In this document: piece by piece, positions 34,738-43,151 of the stretch
Layout: each line of letters opens with the position of its first letter
Numbering within the stretch: the first letter of the stretch is position 1
Source of the DNA: Nitrospirillum amazonense
Lineage (GTDB): Bacteria; Pseudomonadota; Alphaproteobacteria; Azospirillales; Azospirillaceae
Reading direction: 5' to 3'
Assembly (NCBI RefSeq): GCF_007828045.1
Contig: NZ_VITN01000007.1
Coordinates: 1 to 64,000 of the forward strand
DNA: 64,000 nt
Made by a program: the position numbers and the translations under genes
Notes under the pieces: generated by a model
Seen by the model: only the letters and a program-made list of their open reading frames with translations
Told to the model about the DNA's origin: nothing
Databases searched by the model: none

Positions 34738-35637
34738 TCAGCTGGCCTTCTGTCGGGCGAGGGCCGCCTTCGGCTTGGGCGCAGTACCGGCGGAATGGGG
34801 CCGGGTGGAAGGGGGTTTGGCGCGGTTGGCGTTGGATGCGGCCTTCTTGGCCGACGGCTTGCCGCCCAGCCCCGCGCTTTCCCGCAACGCCGCCATGAGG
34901 TCGGTGGTCTTGGCCGGCGGCGCCCGTTTCCGCGCCGGCGGCGCCTTGCCCTCCAGCTTGGCCTTCACCAGGTCGGCCAGCGCCGCCTCGTACCGGTCGT
35001 CGAAGTCCGCCGGATTGAAGACACCCTTCTTGGTCTCGATAATGTGCTTGGCCAGGTCCAGCATCTCGCCCTCGATCTTGATCTCGGCGATCTCATCGAA
35101 AGCCTGGGCGGCGGATCGCACCTCATAATCGAAGTTCAGGGTGGTGGCGATCAGGCCGGCGCCGTGGGCGCGGACCAGCACGGTGCGCACCCGGCGGAAC
35201 AGCACCGTCTGCGCCAGCGCCGCCACCTTTTTGGCGCGCATGCCCTCGCGGATCAGCGCGAAGGCCTCGTCCGCGTGCCGGTCGCTGGGCGCCAGGTAAT
35301 AGGGTTTGTCGAAATAGACGTCATCGATGTCGGCGCAGGGGATAAAGGCCAGGACGGACAGGGTCTTGTCGCTTTCCGGCACGACGGCGGCCACCTCGTC
35401 CGACTCCAGCACCACATAGTCGCCACGGGCGACCTCATACCCCTTCACCTGGTCCTCGCGGTCCACCGGCTTGCCCGTGTCGCTGTCCACGAACTGCCGA
35501 TGCACGCGGTGGCCCGTGGCGCGGTTGACGGTGTGGAAGGCGATGCGTTCAGATGCGGAGGCGGCGGTGTAGAGCGCCACCGGGCAGCTGACCTCGCCAA
35601 TCTTCAGGAACCCCTTCCAGTTCGCCCTGGGTGCCAT
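34738..35637 (-). CDS. ku: Ku protein 2 (non-homologous end joining)
   Basis: A 299-residue Ku homolog directly upstream of ligD. It shares the core with ku 1 (MAPRANWKGFLKIGEVSCPVALYTAAS, IAFHTVNRATGHRVHRQFVDSDTGKPVDREDQVKGYE, EIKIEGEMLDLAKHIIETKKGVF), but is clearly diverged and has a longer tail of about 65 residues rich in Lys, Ala, Pro and Arg, a type of tail known to bind DNA and allow Ku to slide in other bacteria. ATG 35637 is chosen to match the family start. The promoter must lie in 35638-35778, opposite the metallopeptidase gene. Confidence 0.93.
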   Translation of the reverse strand: MAPRANWKGFLKIGEVSCPVALYTAASASERIAFHTVNRATGHRVHRQFVDSDTGKPVDREDQVKGYEVARGDYVVLESDEVAAVVPESDKTLSVLAFIPCADIDDVYFDKPYYLAPSDRHADEAFALIREGMRAKKVAALAQTVLFRRVRTVLVRAHGAGLIATTLNFDYEVRSAAQAFDEIAEIKIEGEMLDLAKHIIETKKGVFNPADFDDRYEAALADLVKAKLEGKAPPARKRAPPAKTTDLMAALRESAGLGGKPSAKKAASNANRAKPPSTRPHSAGTAPKPKAALARQKAS

Positions 35638-35778
35638 GGCCGCCGCCTTCCATATTCGCATTCCACATTAGAGCCGCAATTCAACGCCGACGGCGGCGCG
35701 CGGGTTCCGGAAGCCTGGGCGGAACCACGGACCACGGGGTACGGTTTAACGCGCGCCACCAGCGGGGGAGATCCGAGC

Positions 35779-36846
35779 GTGAAGCTGTTCAACTGCCAAT
35801 CTTGCGGCCAGATGCTGTATTTCGAAAACCGCGTCTGCGAGCGCTGCGGCCACCGCCTGGGCTACCTGCCCGATGACGACAAAATGCATGCAGTCGAGGC
35901 GGAGGGGGACGCCTGGCGCGCCCTGGGCGCGCCTGAGCAGCTCTACAAGTTTTGCGCCAACGCGGAGCTGGACGCCTGCAACTGGCTGCTGCCGGCGGGG
36001 TCGGAGGAGCCCCTGTGCGCCGCCTGCCGCCACAACCGCACCATCCCCGATGTGTCCTGTCCCACGGCCTTGGCCCAATGGCGCAAGATCGAGCTGGCCA
36101 AGCATCGCCTGTTCTATACCCTGATCAAGCTGGGCCTGCCCCTCGCCAACCGGGCGGACGACCCGGAGGGGGGGCTGGCCTTTGACTTCTTGGATGACCT
36201 GCCGGACGGCGCCGTCATGACAGGACATGACAACGGCCTGATTACATTGGCCTTGAAGGAGGCAGACGATGCGGAGCGCGAGACGCGCCGCACCCAGCTG
36301 CATGAGCCCTACCGCACCCTGCTGGGGCATTTCCGGCATGAGATCGGCCATTACTATTGGGACCGGCTGGTGCGCGACGAGAATAGGCTAGACGCTTGCC
36401 GCGCGCTGTTCGGCGACGACCGGCAGGATTACGGCGCCGCCCTGCAACGCCACTACGACCAAGGCGCCCCGGCCGACTGGCAGCAGAATTTCATCAGCGC
36501 CTATGCCACCAGCCACCCGTGGGAGGATTTCGCCGAGACCTGGGCGCACTATCTTCACATTATCGACACGCTGGAAACGGCCCACGCCTTCGGCGTGCGG
36601 GTACGCCCCGCCGTGGACCGCACCGGCGACCTGTCCGCCAAGGTCGACTTCAACCCCTATCGCCACGGCACCATCGCCGACATGGTGGAGGCTTGGCTGC
36701 CCATCGCCTTCGCCGTCAACAACATCAACCGCAGCATGGGGCAGGTGGATTTCTATCCCTTCATCCTGACCCCGGCCGTCATCGCCAAGCTGGGTTTCAT
36801 CCACGACCTGGTGGGCGCCGACCGGACGGCCAGGGCGGCGGCCTGA
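35779..36846 (+). CDS. Zinc-ribbon metallopeptidase-like protein (DUF2248 type)
   Basis: A 355-residue protein starting at GTG 35779 with GGGGGAG about 9 bases ahead. An N-terminal zinc ribbon uses CxxC pairs at Cys6/Cys9 and Cys20/Cys23 (FNCQSCGQML, VCERCGHRLG). More Cys pairs follow (LCAACRHN). The catalytic-type motif HEIGHYYWD has His187, Glu188 and His191, and WEDFAETWAHYLHIIDTL could supply the third ligand. It matches the putative zinc-binding metallopeptidase family, whose substrate is unknown. The frame is open far upstream across ligD and ku, but only this part has sensible protein sequence. It is divergent from ku 2. Confidence 0.87.
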   Translation: MKLFNCQSCGQMLYFENRVCERCGHRLGYLPDDDKMHAVEAEGDAWRALGAPEQLYKFCANAELDACNWLLPAGSEEPLCAACRHNRTIPDVSCPTALAQWRKIELAKHRLFYTLIKLGLPLANRADDPEGGLAFDFLDDLPDGAVMTGHDNGLITLALKEADDAERETRRTQLHEPYRTLLGHFRHEIGHYYWDRLVRDENRLDACRALFGDDRQDYGAALQRHYDQGAPADWQQNFISAYATSHPWEDFAETWAHYLHIIDTLETAHAFGVRVRPAVDRTGDLSAKVDFNPYRHGTIADMVEAWLPIAFAVNNINRSMGQVDFYPFILTPAVIAKLGFIHDLVGADRTARAAA

Positions 36847-36872
36847 GGATTTCCCGCATCGTTCCGGCACCG

Positions 36873-36895
36873 CATCTGTCTTGCCTGGACAGATG
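36873..36895. promoter_or_regulatory. Inverted repeat ahead of the ROK regulator
   Basis: CATCTGTC (36873-36880) and GACAGATG (36888-36895) are perfect 8-base arms with a 7-base spacer. It stands 27-110 bases before the ROK start and could be an autoregulatory operator; as RNA it would also be a hairpin that ends transcription of the upstream metallopeptidase gene. A related CTGTC/GACAG repeat occurs after the ROK gene. Confidence 0.45.
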
Positions 36896-36982
36896 TGACT
36901 TTTCTTGTGACTTGCCGATTGTCTCAGGCCAGACTGGGGTGTAATCCGACAGCGATGTCATCACCAGGACAGGCGACAGGCC

Positions 36983-38203
36983 ATGCTCGACGGCCACAGT
37001 CACGTTGACGCCCTTCACGCCATTGCCGCCAGCCTGTCGGGCACCAACCTGGAGCGGGCCAGCGACCATAACCAGCGCGTCACCCTGCAGGCCATCCGCG
37101 TCAGCGGCCAGATCACCCGCGCCGAACTGGTGGAGCTGACGGGCCTGACGCTGCCGGCCATCGCCAACATCACCAAGCGGCTGCTGGCCGAGGGGCTGAT
37201 CGTGGAGGCCGGGCGCCAGCACGGCGGCCGGGGACAGCCCGCCATCCTGCTGGAGATGAATCCGGACGGATGCTTTTCCATCGGCGTCACCATCGACCGC
37301 GACCACATCACCCTGGTGGTGCTGGACCTGCTGGGCACGGTGCGGGCGCGCGCCTCGCGGGAGATCGACCTGGCCCCGCCGGAGGTGGTGGCCCAGTTCT
37401 TCCGGACGGAAATCTCCGCCATCCTGGCGGCCACCGGCCTGCCCCTGTCGCGCTTCATCGGCATCGGTGTCGCCATGCCCGACGACATCGGCCGCGTGAG
37501 CCTGGCGCGCTGGCCGCAGGCCTACGCCGCCTGGCGCGACGTGGACGTGGCCCGCCTGTTCGCCGATGTGCTGCCCCTGCCCGTGTTCGTGGAAAACGAC
37601 GCCACCGCCGCCGCGCTGGGGGAGCTTCAGTTCGGCCACGGCCTGCGCCATCGCAGCTTCTTCTACATCCTGATCAGCGGTGGCCTGGGCGGCGGCATCG
37701 TCGTGGACGGCAGCCAGTTCCGCGGCGCGCGGGGCCGCAGCGGTGAGATCGGCTTCCTGCCGGTGCGGTCGGACCGCACCACCGCCCGCACCCTGCAAGA
37801 GGCCGTGTCCCTGTCCGCCCTGTACGATCGCCTGGCCGCCACCGGCTACACTGTGGATGAGCCCGGACAGCTGTGCCGGTTGGCCGGCACCCCGGCCGAG
37901 GCGGTGGTGGAGGAGTGGATAGAGCTGGCGGCCGACCTGATGACCGACCCGCTGGTGGCCATCAACTGCCTGGTCAATCCCGAGGCCATCTTCCTGGGCG
38001 GCCGCCTGCCCGCCCCGCTGGTGGATAAGCTGGCCGCCGCCCTGAACCATCGCCTGGGCGCGTTGCGGGACATCCCCCAGGTAGCGCCCGTGCTGCGCGC
38101 CGCCATGGCCGCCGACGCGCCGGCCGTGGGCGCCGGCATGCTGCCCTTCACCGACCGCCTGCTGCCCAGCCGCGCCGCCCTGATGAAGACGGCGGACAAT
38201 TGA
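36983..38203 (+). CDS. ROK-family (NagC/XylR-type) transcription regulator
   Basis: A 406-residue repressor-like protein. The winged helix-turn-helix lies at about 27-85 (NQRVTLQAIRVSGQITRAELVELTGLTLPAIANITKRLLAEGLIVE) followed by the ROK sugar-kinase-like fold with the phosphate-type loop GVTIDRDHITLVVLDLLG, VFVENDATAAALGE (active-site Asp) and SGGLGGGIVVDG. The cysteine cluster CxCGxxGCxE that binds zinc in most ROK proteins is absent; the equivalent stretch reads RSDRTTARTLQEAVSLSAL. It probably senses a sugar and controls itself and perhaps the esterase that follows 99 bases later. Confidence 0.9.
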   Translation: MLDGHSHVDALHAIAASLSGTNLERASDHNQRVTLQAIRVSGQITRAELVELTGLTLPAIANITKRLLAEGLIVEAGRQHGGRGQPAILLEMNPDGCFSIGVTIDRDHITLVVLDLLGTVRARASREIDLAPPEVVAQFFRTEISAILAATGLPLSRFIGIGVAMPDDIGRVSLARWPQAYAAWRDVDVARLFADVLPLPVFVENDATAAALGELQFGHGLRHRSFFYILISGGLGGGIVVDGSQFRGARGRSGEIGFLPVRSDRTTARTLQEAVSLSALYDRLAATGYTVDEPGQLCRLAGTPAEAVVEEWIELAADLMTDPLVAINCLVNPEAIFLGGRLPAPLVDKLAAALNHRLGALRDIPQVAPVLRAAMAADAPAVGAGMLPFTDRLLPSRAALMKTADN

Positions 38204-38211
38204 CGCCGCCC

Positions 38212-38229
38212 TCTGTCCTGTCGGACAGA
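38212..38229. promoter_or_regulatory. Inverted repeat between the ROK gene and carboxylesterase gene
   Basis: TCTGTCC (38212-38218) and GGACAGA (38223-38229) flank a 4-base loop. It shares the CTGTC...GACAG wording with the repeat ahead of the ROK gene, so the same regulator might bind both, although spacers differ (7 versus about 6 between TGTC and GACA). It may alternatively be a short terminator of the ROK gene. Confidence 0.4.
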
Positions 38230-38302
38230 AGGCCGTGCTTGATTAACTAAAACGAATTCCTTTAATTGGGCCGCAACCACAGCGCCTGGGGAGGGCGGCC
38301 CC

Positions 38303-39829
38303 ATGATCCAACGGATGATCCAGACGCTTTTGGCGCTGACCCTCTTGCTGGGCGGCGCGGCGCCAGCGTGTGCCGCCACGGTGGAAGTCAACACCAGCAT
38401 CGGCGCCCTGCTCGGCACGGGCGATGGCAAAGGCGGCGCCGTGTTCCAGGGCATCCCTTTCGCTCAGCCGCCCGTGGGTCCGCTGCGCTGGCAGCCACCA
38501 CAGCCCGTCGGTTGGGTGCAGCAAACACGCGATGCCACCCATCCCTCGCCGCCCTGCCTGCAACGCGGCTATGGCTGGAACGACGCCTTGGCGGCCCGCA
38601 GCCAGGAGGACTGCCTGTACCTGGACATCCGCACCCCGGCGCTGTTACCGCGCGCGGCATTGCCCGTCATGGTCTGGATCCATGGCGGCGCGAACCGCGC
38701 GGGCGCGGCGGATGGCACGGTGATGTCCAGCCTGGCCAGTCCTGTCGGCCCGAATGGGGGTGTTGTGTTGGTGGCCATCCAGTACCGGCTGGGCACCTTC
38801 GGCTTCCTGTCCCTGCCGGAGCTGACGGCGGAGTCGCCGCACCACGCCTCGGGCAATTATGGCCTGATGGACCAGATGGCGGCCCTGGCCTGGATCCGCC
38901 AGAACATCGGCATGTTCGGCGGCGATCCAGGCAACATCACGATCTTCGGCGAGTCCGCCGGCGGCCAGGACGTGGGTCAGCTGATGCTGGCGCCCAATGC
39001 CCGCGGCCTGTTCGCCAAGGCGATCGAGCAAAGCGGGACCGCCGGCTTCGGCGTTCCGGCCCGCACCCTGGCCGAGAATGAGGCCCTGGGCGGCCAGCTG
39101 CTGGACAAGGCGGGGGTGAAAAGCCTGGCGCAGCTGCGCGCCTTGCCCGGCGCGGACATCCTGACAGCCACGGACAAGCTGAAGCCCACTACCATCGCCG
39201 ACGACAGCTTCATCTGGCTGCAGGCCGTCATTGACGGCTGGGTGCTGCCCCAGGCGCCGGAGGACCTGCTGGCCGGCGCCGCGCCGGTGCCGCTGATGAT
39301 CGGCAGCAACGCCCGCGAGCTGACGCTCTATGGCGGGGCGGATGCCGTGGTGCCCGCCATCCGCCAGGCCTTTGGCGCCCACGCGGCGAAGGCGCTGGCC
39401 TTCTACGGCATCACGGGCACCACCCTGCCCGCCCCGGACCCGCGCCTGGGCGACGTGGCGACGCAGCTGGCCGATGACCTGACCTTCCGCTGCCCCACCC
39501 TGCATGTCGCGGCCGTGCACGCCGCCGGCGGGCATCCCACCTGGGTGTATCATTTTGACCGCAGCCCGGCGCAAGGGCCTGTCACCCACGGCAGCGACCT
39601 GCCCTTCGTCTTCGACGGGCGGCCAGCCGGCGCTCCTGGCGACGACACGCCCACCCTGCAACGCTATTGGGTCAACTTCGCCCGCAACGGCGATCCCAAC
39701 GGCCAAGGCCTGGCCCACTGGCCCGCCCACGACGCCACGGGCGCTTACCTGGCCTTCACCGATGCCGGGCCGCAAGCAATGGCAACCCTGCGCGGCCCCC
39801 TGTGCGGCCTGCGCCCGCCCACACCGTAG
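38303..39829 (+). CDS. Secreted type-B carboxylesterase
   Basis: A 508-residue alpha/beta-hydrolase of the carboxylesterase type B (cholinesterase-like) family. It has a signal peptide (to PACAA), the N-terminal FQGIPFAQPPVGPLRWQPP and EDCLYLDIRTP blocks, the oxyanion MVWIHGG and the nucleophile Ser218 in FGESAGG. The later GSNARELTLYGG region and HGSDLPFVF supply the likely acid and His. Two Cys (about 85 and 104) can form the family disulfide. The ribosome region GGGGAGGG lies ahead of ATG 38303. It follows the ROK regulator gene and probably acts on an ester-containing plant or microbial compound; the substrate is unknown. Confidence 0.88.
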   Translation: MIQRMIQTLLALTLLLGGAAPACAATVEVNTSIGALLGTGDGKGGAVFQGIPFAQPPVGPLRWQPPQPVGWVQQTRDATHPSPPCLQRGYGWNDALAARSQEDCLYLDIRTPALLPRAALPVMVWIHGGANRAGAADGTVMSSLASPVGPNGGVVLVAIQYRLGTFGFLSLPELTAESPHHASGNYGLMDQMAALAWIRQNIGMFGGDPGNITIFGESAGGQDVGQLMLAPNARGLFAKAIEQSGTAGFGVPARTLAENEALGGQLLDKAGVKSLAQLRALPGADILTATDKLKPTTIADDSFIWLQAVIDGWVLPQAPEDLLAGAAPVPLMIGSNARELTLYGGADAVVPAIRQAFGAHAAKALAFYGITGTTLPAPDPRLGDVATQLADDLTFRCPTLHVAAVHAAGGHPTWVYHFDRSPAQGPVTHGSDLPFVFDGRPAGAPGDDTPTLQRYWVNFARNGDPNGQGLAHWPAHDATGAYLAFTDAGPQAMATLRGPLCGLRPPTP

Positions 39830-39836
39830 GCGCGGA

Positions 39837-40400
39837 TCACGCCGGCAGCAGGCCCGCCGCGCGGTAGCTGTCGACCAAGGTGTCGTACAGCGAAATGTCC
39901 GCGCGGCTGCGCGCCATCAGCTGCGCGCCGGAGATGGCGGCGAAGATGGCGCGCGCCCGCGCCTCCGCCTTGTCCGGCGCCACGATGCCGGCAGCCGCCA
40001 GCCCCTTGGCCAGCCAGGCGACGTTGACGTCGGCGAAGGCCCGCACCTCCGCCCTCACGATGTCCGGCAGGTCATCGACTTCGGCGGACATGAAGCTGCA
40101 CAGGCACAGGCGGTTGTCGTTTTCCAGCGCGCGGCGGAAAGCCTGCGGATACCGCCGCAGGGCGGCGGCGGCGTTCGGCGCCTGGGCCGCCATGGCCTCC
40201 AACTCCGCCGCCGTATCCTCCCAATAGCGCTTGGCCACCGCGGCGGCCAAATCGGCCTTGCTGGGGAAGTGGTGATAGATGCTGGCGGCCTTGATACCCA
40301 CCGCCGCCGCCAAATCGCGGTAATTCAACCCGCCATAGCCGTGCGCCTGCGCGATCTGCCGGGCGGCCGCCAGAATCGCTTCCTTGGAGTTCGTGCTCAT
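39837..40400 (-). CDS. TetR-family regulator next to the amidase gene
   Basis: A 187-residue protein. The N-terminal helix-turn-helix (SKEAILAAARQIAQAHGYGGLNYRDLAAAVGIKAASIYHHFPSKADL) is typical, and the C-terminal ligand domain is Ala-rich with a CLCSFMSAE stretch seen in the AcuR/TetR-C-type subgroup. GGGATGAGGAC is a good ribosome site before ATG 40400. It is divergent from the amidase with two palindromic sites between them, so it very likely represses both. Its stop is only 7 bases from the stop of the carboxylesterase (convergent). Confidence 0.9.
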   Translation of the reverse strand: MSTNSKEAILAAARQIAQAHGYGGLNYRDLAAAVGIKAASIYHHFPSKADLAAAVAKRYWEDTAAELEAMAAQAPNAAAALRRYPQAFRRALENDNRLCLCSFMSAEVDDLPDIVRAEVRAFADVNVAWLAKGLAAAGIVAPDKAEARARAIFAAISGAQLMARSRADISLYDTLVDSYRAAGLLPA

Positions 40401-40435
40401 GTCCTCATCCCTGGCCTTCGGCCCCTAGGAGCAAA

Positions 40436-40455
40436 CCTAACGACTGTTAGATAGG
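40436..40455. promoter_or_regulatory. TetR operator copy, weaker
   Basis: The 20-mer from CCTAACGA to GATAGG has the same outer arms (CCTA / TAGG) and contains CTAAC-N4-GTTAG. It resembles the stronger palindrome 55 bp to its right and lies 36 bases ahead of the tetR start, where it could mediate autorepression. Confidence 0.5.
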
Positions 40456-40490
40456 CCTTGACGCCCAAAAAGGAAAGCTTTATGCGTTTG

Positions 40491-40510
40491 CCTACCAAAC
40501 GTTAGGTAGG
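40491..40510. promoter_or_regulatory. TetR operator, strong palindrome
   Basis: CCTACCAAACGTTAGGTAGG pairs with itself at 9 of 10 base pairs, centred on AACGTT, 11 bases before the amidase ATG. It is thus in position to block the amidase promoter or initiation. The divergent TetR gene is the natural binder. Confidence 0.75.
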
Positions 40511-40520
40511 ATGCACCGAC

Positions 40521-41945
40521 ATGACCACCGACATCCTTTTTTCCGATGCCACCACGCTGGCCCGGCTGATCCGTGCCCGTGAGGTTTCACCGGGCGAGGT
40601 GGTGCAGGCGCACCTGGACCGCATCGCCGCCGTGAACCCCAAGGTCAACGCCATCGTCACCGTGGCCGACGGCGCGTTGACCGCCGCCAAGGCGGCGGAG
40701 GCGGCCCTCCTGAAGGGGGAGGACGTGGGGCCCCTGCACGGCGTGCCCTTCACCGCCAAGGATTCCATCGATACCGCCGGCGTCGCGACCCAGCGCGGTT
40801 CCCCCATCTTCAAGGGACGCATGCCGGACACCGACGCCGTCAGCGTCGCGCGGCTGAAGGCTGCCGGTGGCATCCTGCTGGCCAAGACCAACCTGCCGGA
40901 GTTTTCGTACTCGATCGAATCCGACAACCTGCTGACCGGCCGGTCCAACAACCCCTGGAACCTGGATCGCACCCCCGGCGGGTCCAGCGGCGGCGAGTCC
41001 GCCGCCATCGCCGCCGGCATGTCGCCCCTGGGCCTGGGCACCGACCTCGCCATTTCCGTCCGGGGGCCGGCGGCGCAGACCGGCATCATCGGCCTGAAGG
41101 CCACCCACGGCCGCGTGCCCATGACCGGCATCTGGCCCCGGGCGCCGCGCCGCTTCTGGCACGTGGGCCCCATGGCCCGCAGCGTCCGCGACATCGCCCT
41201 GGCCTATGCGCTGCTGGCCGGCGCGGATGGCGCCGACGCCTTCTCAAGCATGATGGGCGCTGGCGGCACGGCCCCCATTGATGCCGGTGTCGGCCAAGCG
41301 CCCACGCGGCCACTGCGGGTGGGCTGGCTGGTGGAACCGGGCTTCGGGCCCATCGACATGGATGTGGCAACGACCGTGCAAGCGGCGGCCGAGGCGCTGA
41401 AGGGTGTCGGCTGCGTCGTGGAGCCGGTGCGCATTCCGGCACTGGAACGCGACTTCGCCCTGGACGTGTTCCTGCGCCTGCACATCATGGAGATGAAGCC
41501 GGCCTTCGTAGAGGCCACCGCCGGCCAGCCACCGGAGAACCTGTTCCACATCGCCCAAGCCATGCTGGCGGCGCCAGAGACGTCCATGGCGGACTTTATC
41601 GAGGCGGAACAGGCGGCGGAGCGGTTGAAGGACGGCTTCGCCGACTATTTCAGCCGTTATGACGCCCTGTTGTGCCCCGTACTGCCCCTGCCGGCCCACG
41701 GGCACGGCGTCACGGAGGTCACGATCAACGGCCAGACGGTGAGTGCCATGAACGTCATGGCCGCCACCTCACCGCTGAACGTGACCGGCTTGCCCGGCCT
41801 GTCCCTGCGCTTCGGCACCAGCCGGGACGGCCTGCCCATCAGTGTGCAGCTGGTGTCCAGCTGGATGGCGGAATCGACCATCCTGCACTTGGCCGGATTG
41901 CTGGAGGGGGTGAGCCCGGTGCGCGGCCTGCATCCGAAGATCTGA
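40521..41945 (+). CDS. Amidase signature family enzyme
   Basis: A 474-residue cytosolic amidase. The Ser-cisSer-Lys triad is complete: Lys80 (FTAKDSID), Ser155 or Ser156 in TPGGSSGGESAA and Ser179 in GTDLAISVRGPAA, where the usual GGS is AIS. The family hydrolyses amides of small acids, amino acids or nylon-like oligomers. It is the sole gene controlled by the divergent TetR regulator through the palindromes at 40436 and 40491, so an amide-containing xenobiotic or plant compound may be inducer and substrate. ATG 40521 is used since the palindrome ends just ahead of it; the ribosome site is weak. Confidence 0.9.
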   Translation: MTTDILFSDATTLARLIRAREVSPGEVVQAHLDRIAAVNPKVNAIVTVADGALTAAKAAEAALLKGEDVGPLHGVPFTAKDSIDTAGVATQRGSPIFKGRMPDTDAVSVARLKAAGGILLAKTNLPEFSYSIESDNLLTGRSNNPWNLDRTPGGSSGGESAAIAAGMSPLGLGTDLAISVRGPAAQTGIIGLKATHGRVPMTGIWPRAPRRFWHVGPMARSVRDIALAYALLAGADGADAFSSMMGAGGTAPIDAGVGQAPTRPLRVGWLVEPGFGPIDMDVATTVQAAAEALKGVGCVVEPVRIPALERDFALDVFLRLHIMEMKPAFVEATAGQPPENLFHIAQAMLAAPETSMADFIEAEQAAERLKDGFADYFSRYDALLCPVLPLPAHGHGVTEVTINGQTVSAMNVMAATSPLNVTGLPGLSLRFGTSRDGLPISVQLVSSWMAESTILHLAGLLEGVSPVRGLHPKI

Positions 41946-42022
41946 CCATCACCGGACGCCGCGGCATCAACGCCCCAACCGGCGGAGATGTCGCGGCGAT
42001 CCCGAGGACGCCGCCGTTTCGC

Positions 42023-43054
42023 TTAGGCCGCCGCGCGCTCGCTGGCCGGCCGGCGGCGCAGGTCCGCCTTTTGGATGGCCGGCGGGTCATACATGGCGGC
42101 CAGTGCGCCCAGGTCGGTGCCGGGCGGCACGATGGCGTCGATGCGGTCCAGGATCTCGTCCGACAGCGACACCTCGGCCCCGGCCAGCAGGTCGTCGAAC
42201 TGCGCCTGGGTGCGCGGCCCCAGGATGGCGGCGGTCACGCCCCGGTGCGCGATGGCGAAGGCCATGGCCAGGTGGGTCAGGGACAGGCCCGCCGCCTCCG
42301 CCACGCCCATCAACTGCTCCACCGCGTCCAGCCGGCGTTCATCGCCCATCTGCTTGGGGAAACGGCGGGCACGCAGGCTGTCGGGCATGGCCTGGCCCTT
42401 GCGGTAGCGGCCGGTCAGCATGCCCATGGCCAGCGGGCTCCACACCATGGCGCCCATGCCGTACCGCTCGCACACCGGCAAAACCTCACGCTCGATGCCG
42501 CGATTCAGGATGGAATAGGGCGGCTGTTCGGCGCGGAAACGGGCCAGGCCCCGCCGCTCCGCCACCCATTGCGCCTCCACGATGTCCGATGCCGGGAAGG
42601 TGGAGGTGCCGATGGCCCGCACCTTGCCCGCGCGCATCAGGTCGGTCAGGACGGACAGCGTCTCCTCGATATCCGTGTCGGGGGCGGGCCGGTGGATGAG
42701 GTAGAGGTCGACGTGGTCCGTCCCCAGCCGGCGCAGCGAATCCTCCAGCGCGCGGGTGATCCAGCGGCGGGAATTGCCCTGCTGGTTAGGATCCTCACCC
42801 ATGGGCAGATGCGCCTTGGTGGTCAGCACCACACGGTCGCGCCGGCCCTTCAGGGCCTTGCCCACGATCTCCTCGGACTCGCCCTGGCTGTAGAAGTCCG
42901 CCGTGTCGATGAAGTTGATCCCGGCATCCAGCGCCTTGTGGATGATGCGGATGGCCTCGTCATGGTCGGGGTTGGCCACGGCGCCGAACATCATGGCGCC
43001 CAGGCAATAGGGGCTGACCTTCATGCCGGTGCGGCCCAGGGTGCGATACTGCAT
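42023..43054 (-). CDS. Aldo/keto reductase
   Basis: A 343-residue NADPH-dependent reductase of the AKR superfamily. The catalytic tetrad is visible as Asp50, Tyr55, Lys80 and His121 (FIDTADFYS, LTTKAH, DLYLIHRP). The C-terminal coenzyme site (ILGPRTQAQFDDLLAG) is also recognisable. AKRs of this group reduce aldehydes or ketones of unknown identity. GGAGAGGGCG precedes ATG 43054. It is divergent from a TetR gene with two copies of a palindromic operator between them, so expression is probably induced by a toxic carbonyl or related ligand. Confidence 0.92.
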   Translation of the reverse strand: MQYRTLGRTGMKVSPYCLGAMMFGAVANPDHDEAIRIIHKALDAGINFIDTADFYSQGESEEIVGKALKGRRDRVVLTTKAHLPMGEDPNQQGNSRRWITRALEDSLRRLGTDHVDLYLIHRPAPDTDIEETLSVLTDLMRAGKVRAIGTSTFPASDIVEAQWVAERRGLARFRAEQPPYSILNRGIEREVLPVCERYGMGAMVWSPLAMGMLTGRYRKGQAMPDSLRARRFPKQMGDERRLDAVEQLMGVAEAAGLSLTHLAMAFAIAHRGVTAAILGPRTQAQFDDLLAGAEVSLSDEILDRIDAIVPPGTDLGALAAMYDPPAIQKADLRRRPASERAAA

Positions 43055-43094
43055 CGCCCTCTCCTTCTCTCTTACGTCGATGGGTGTTATACAA

Positions 43095-43111
43095 ACGGAA
43101 CGGCGTTCCGG
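43095..43111. promoter_or_regulatory. TetR operator copy 1 between AKR and tetR
   Basis: ACGGAAC-GGC-GTTCCGG is an inverted repeat with 7-base arms and one end mismatch. It is repeated 25 bp to the right, and both lie in the divergent promoter of the aldo/keto reductase and TetR genes. Confidence 0.7.
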
Positions 43112-43119
43112 TCACATAT

Positions 43120-43136
43120 ACGGAACAATGTTCCGT
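43120..43136. promoter_or_regulatory. TetR operator copy 2 between AKR and tetR
   Basis: ACGGAAC-AAT-GTTCCGT is a perfect 7+7 inverted repeat, the second copy of the element at 43095. Its position just ahead of ATG 43152 argues that translation of the regulator does not start at the ATG inside this site (43128). Confidence 0.78.
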
Positions 43137-43151
43137 TTTTCAAGCGAGGAT

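Noticed and set aside
32569-35778. A very long open frame on the plus strand, across the region antisense to ligD and ku 2, joined to the metallopeptidase gene
   Set aside because: GC-rich codon bias of the two minus-strand genes leaves the opposite strand free of stops. The translated product is low-complexity His/Gly/Leu/Arg-rich with no domain, whereas ligD and ku match known families throughout.
42103-42699. Open frame opposite the aldo/keto reductase
   Set aside because: Low-complexity product; the reductase on the other strand has its full catalytic tetrad.
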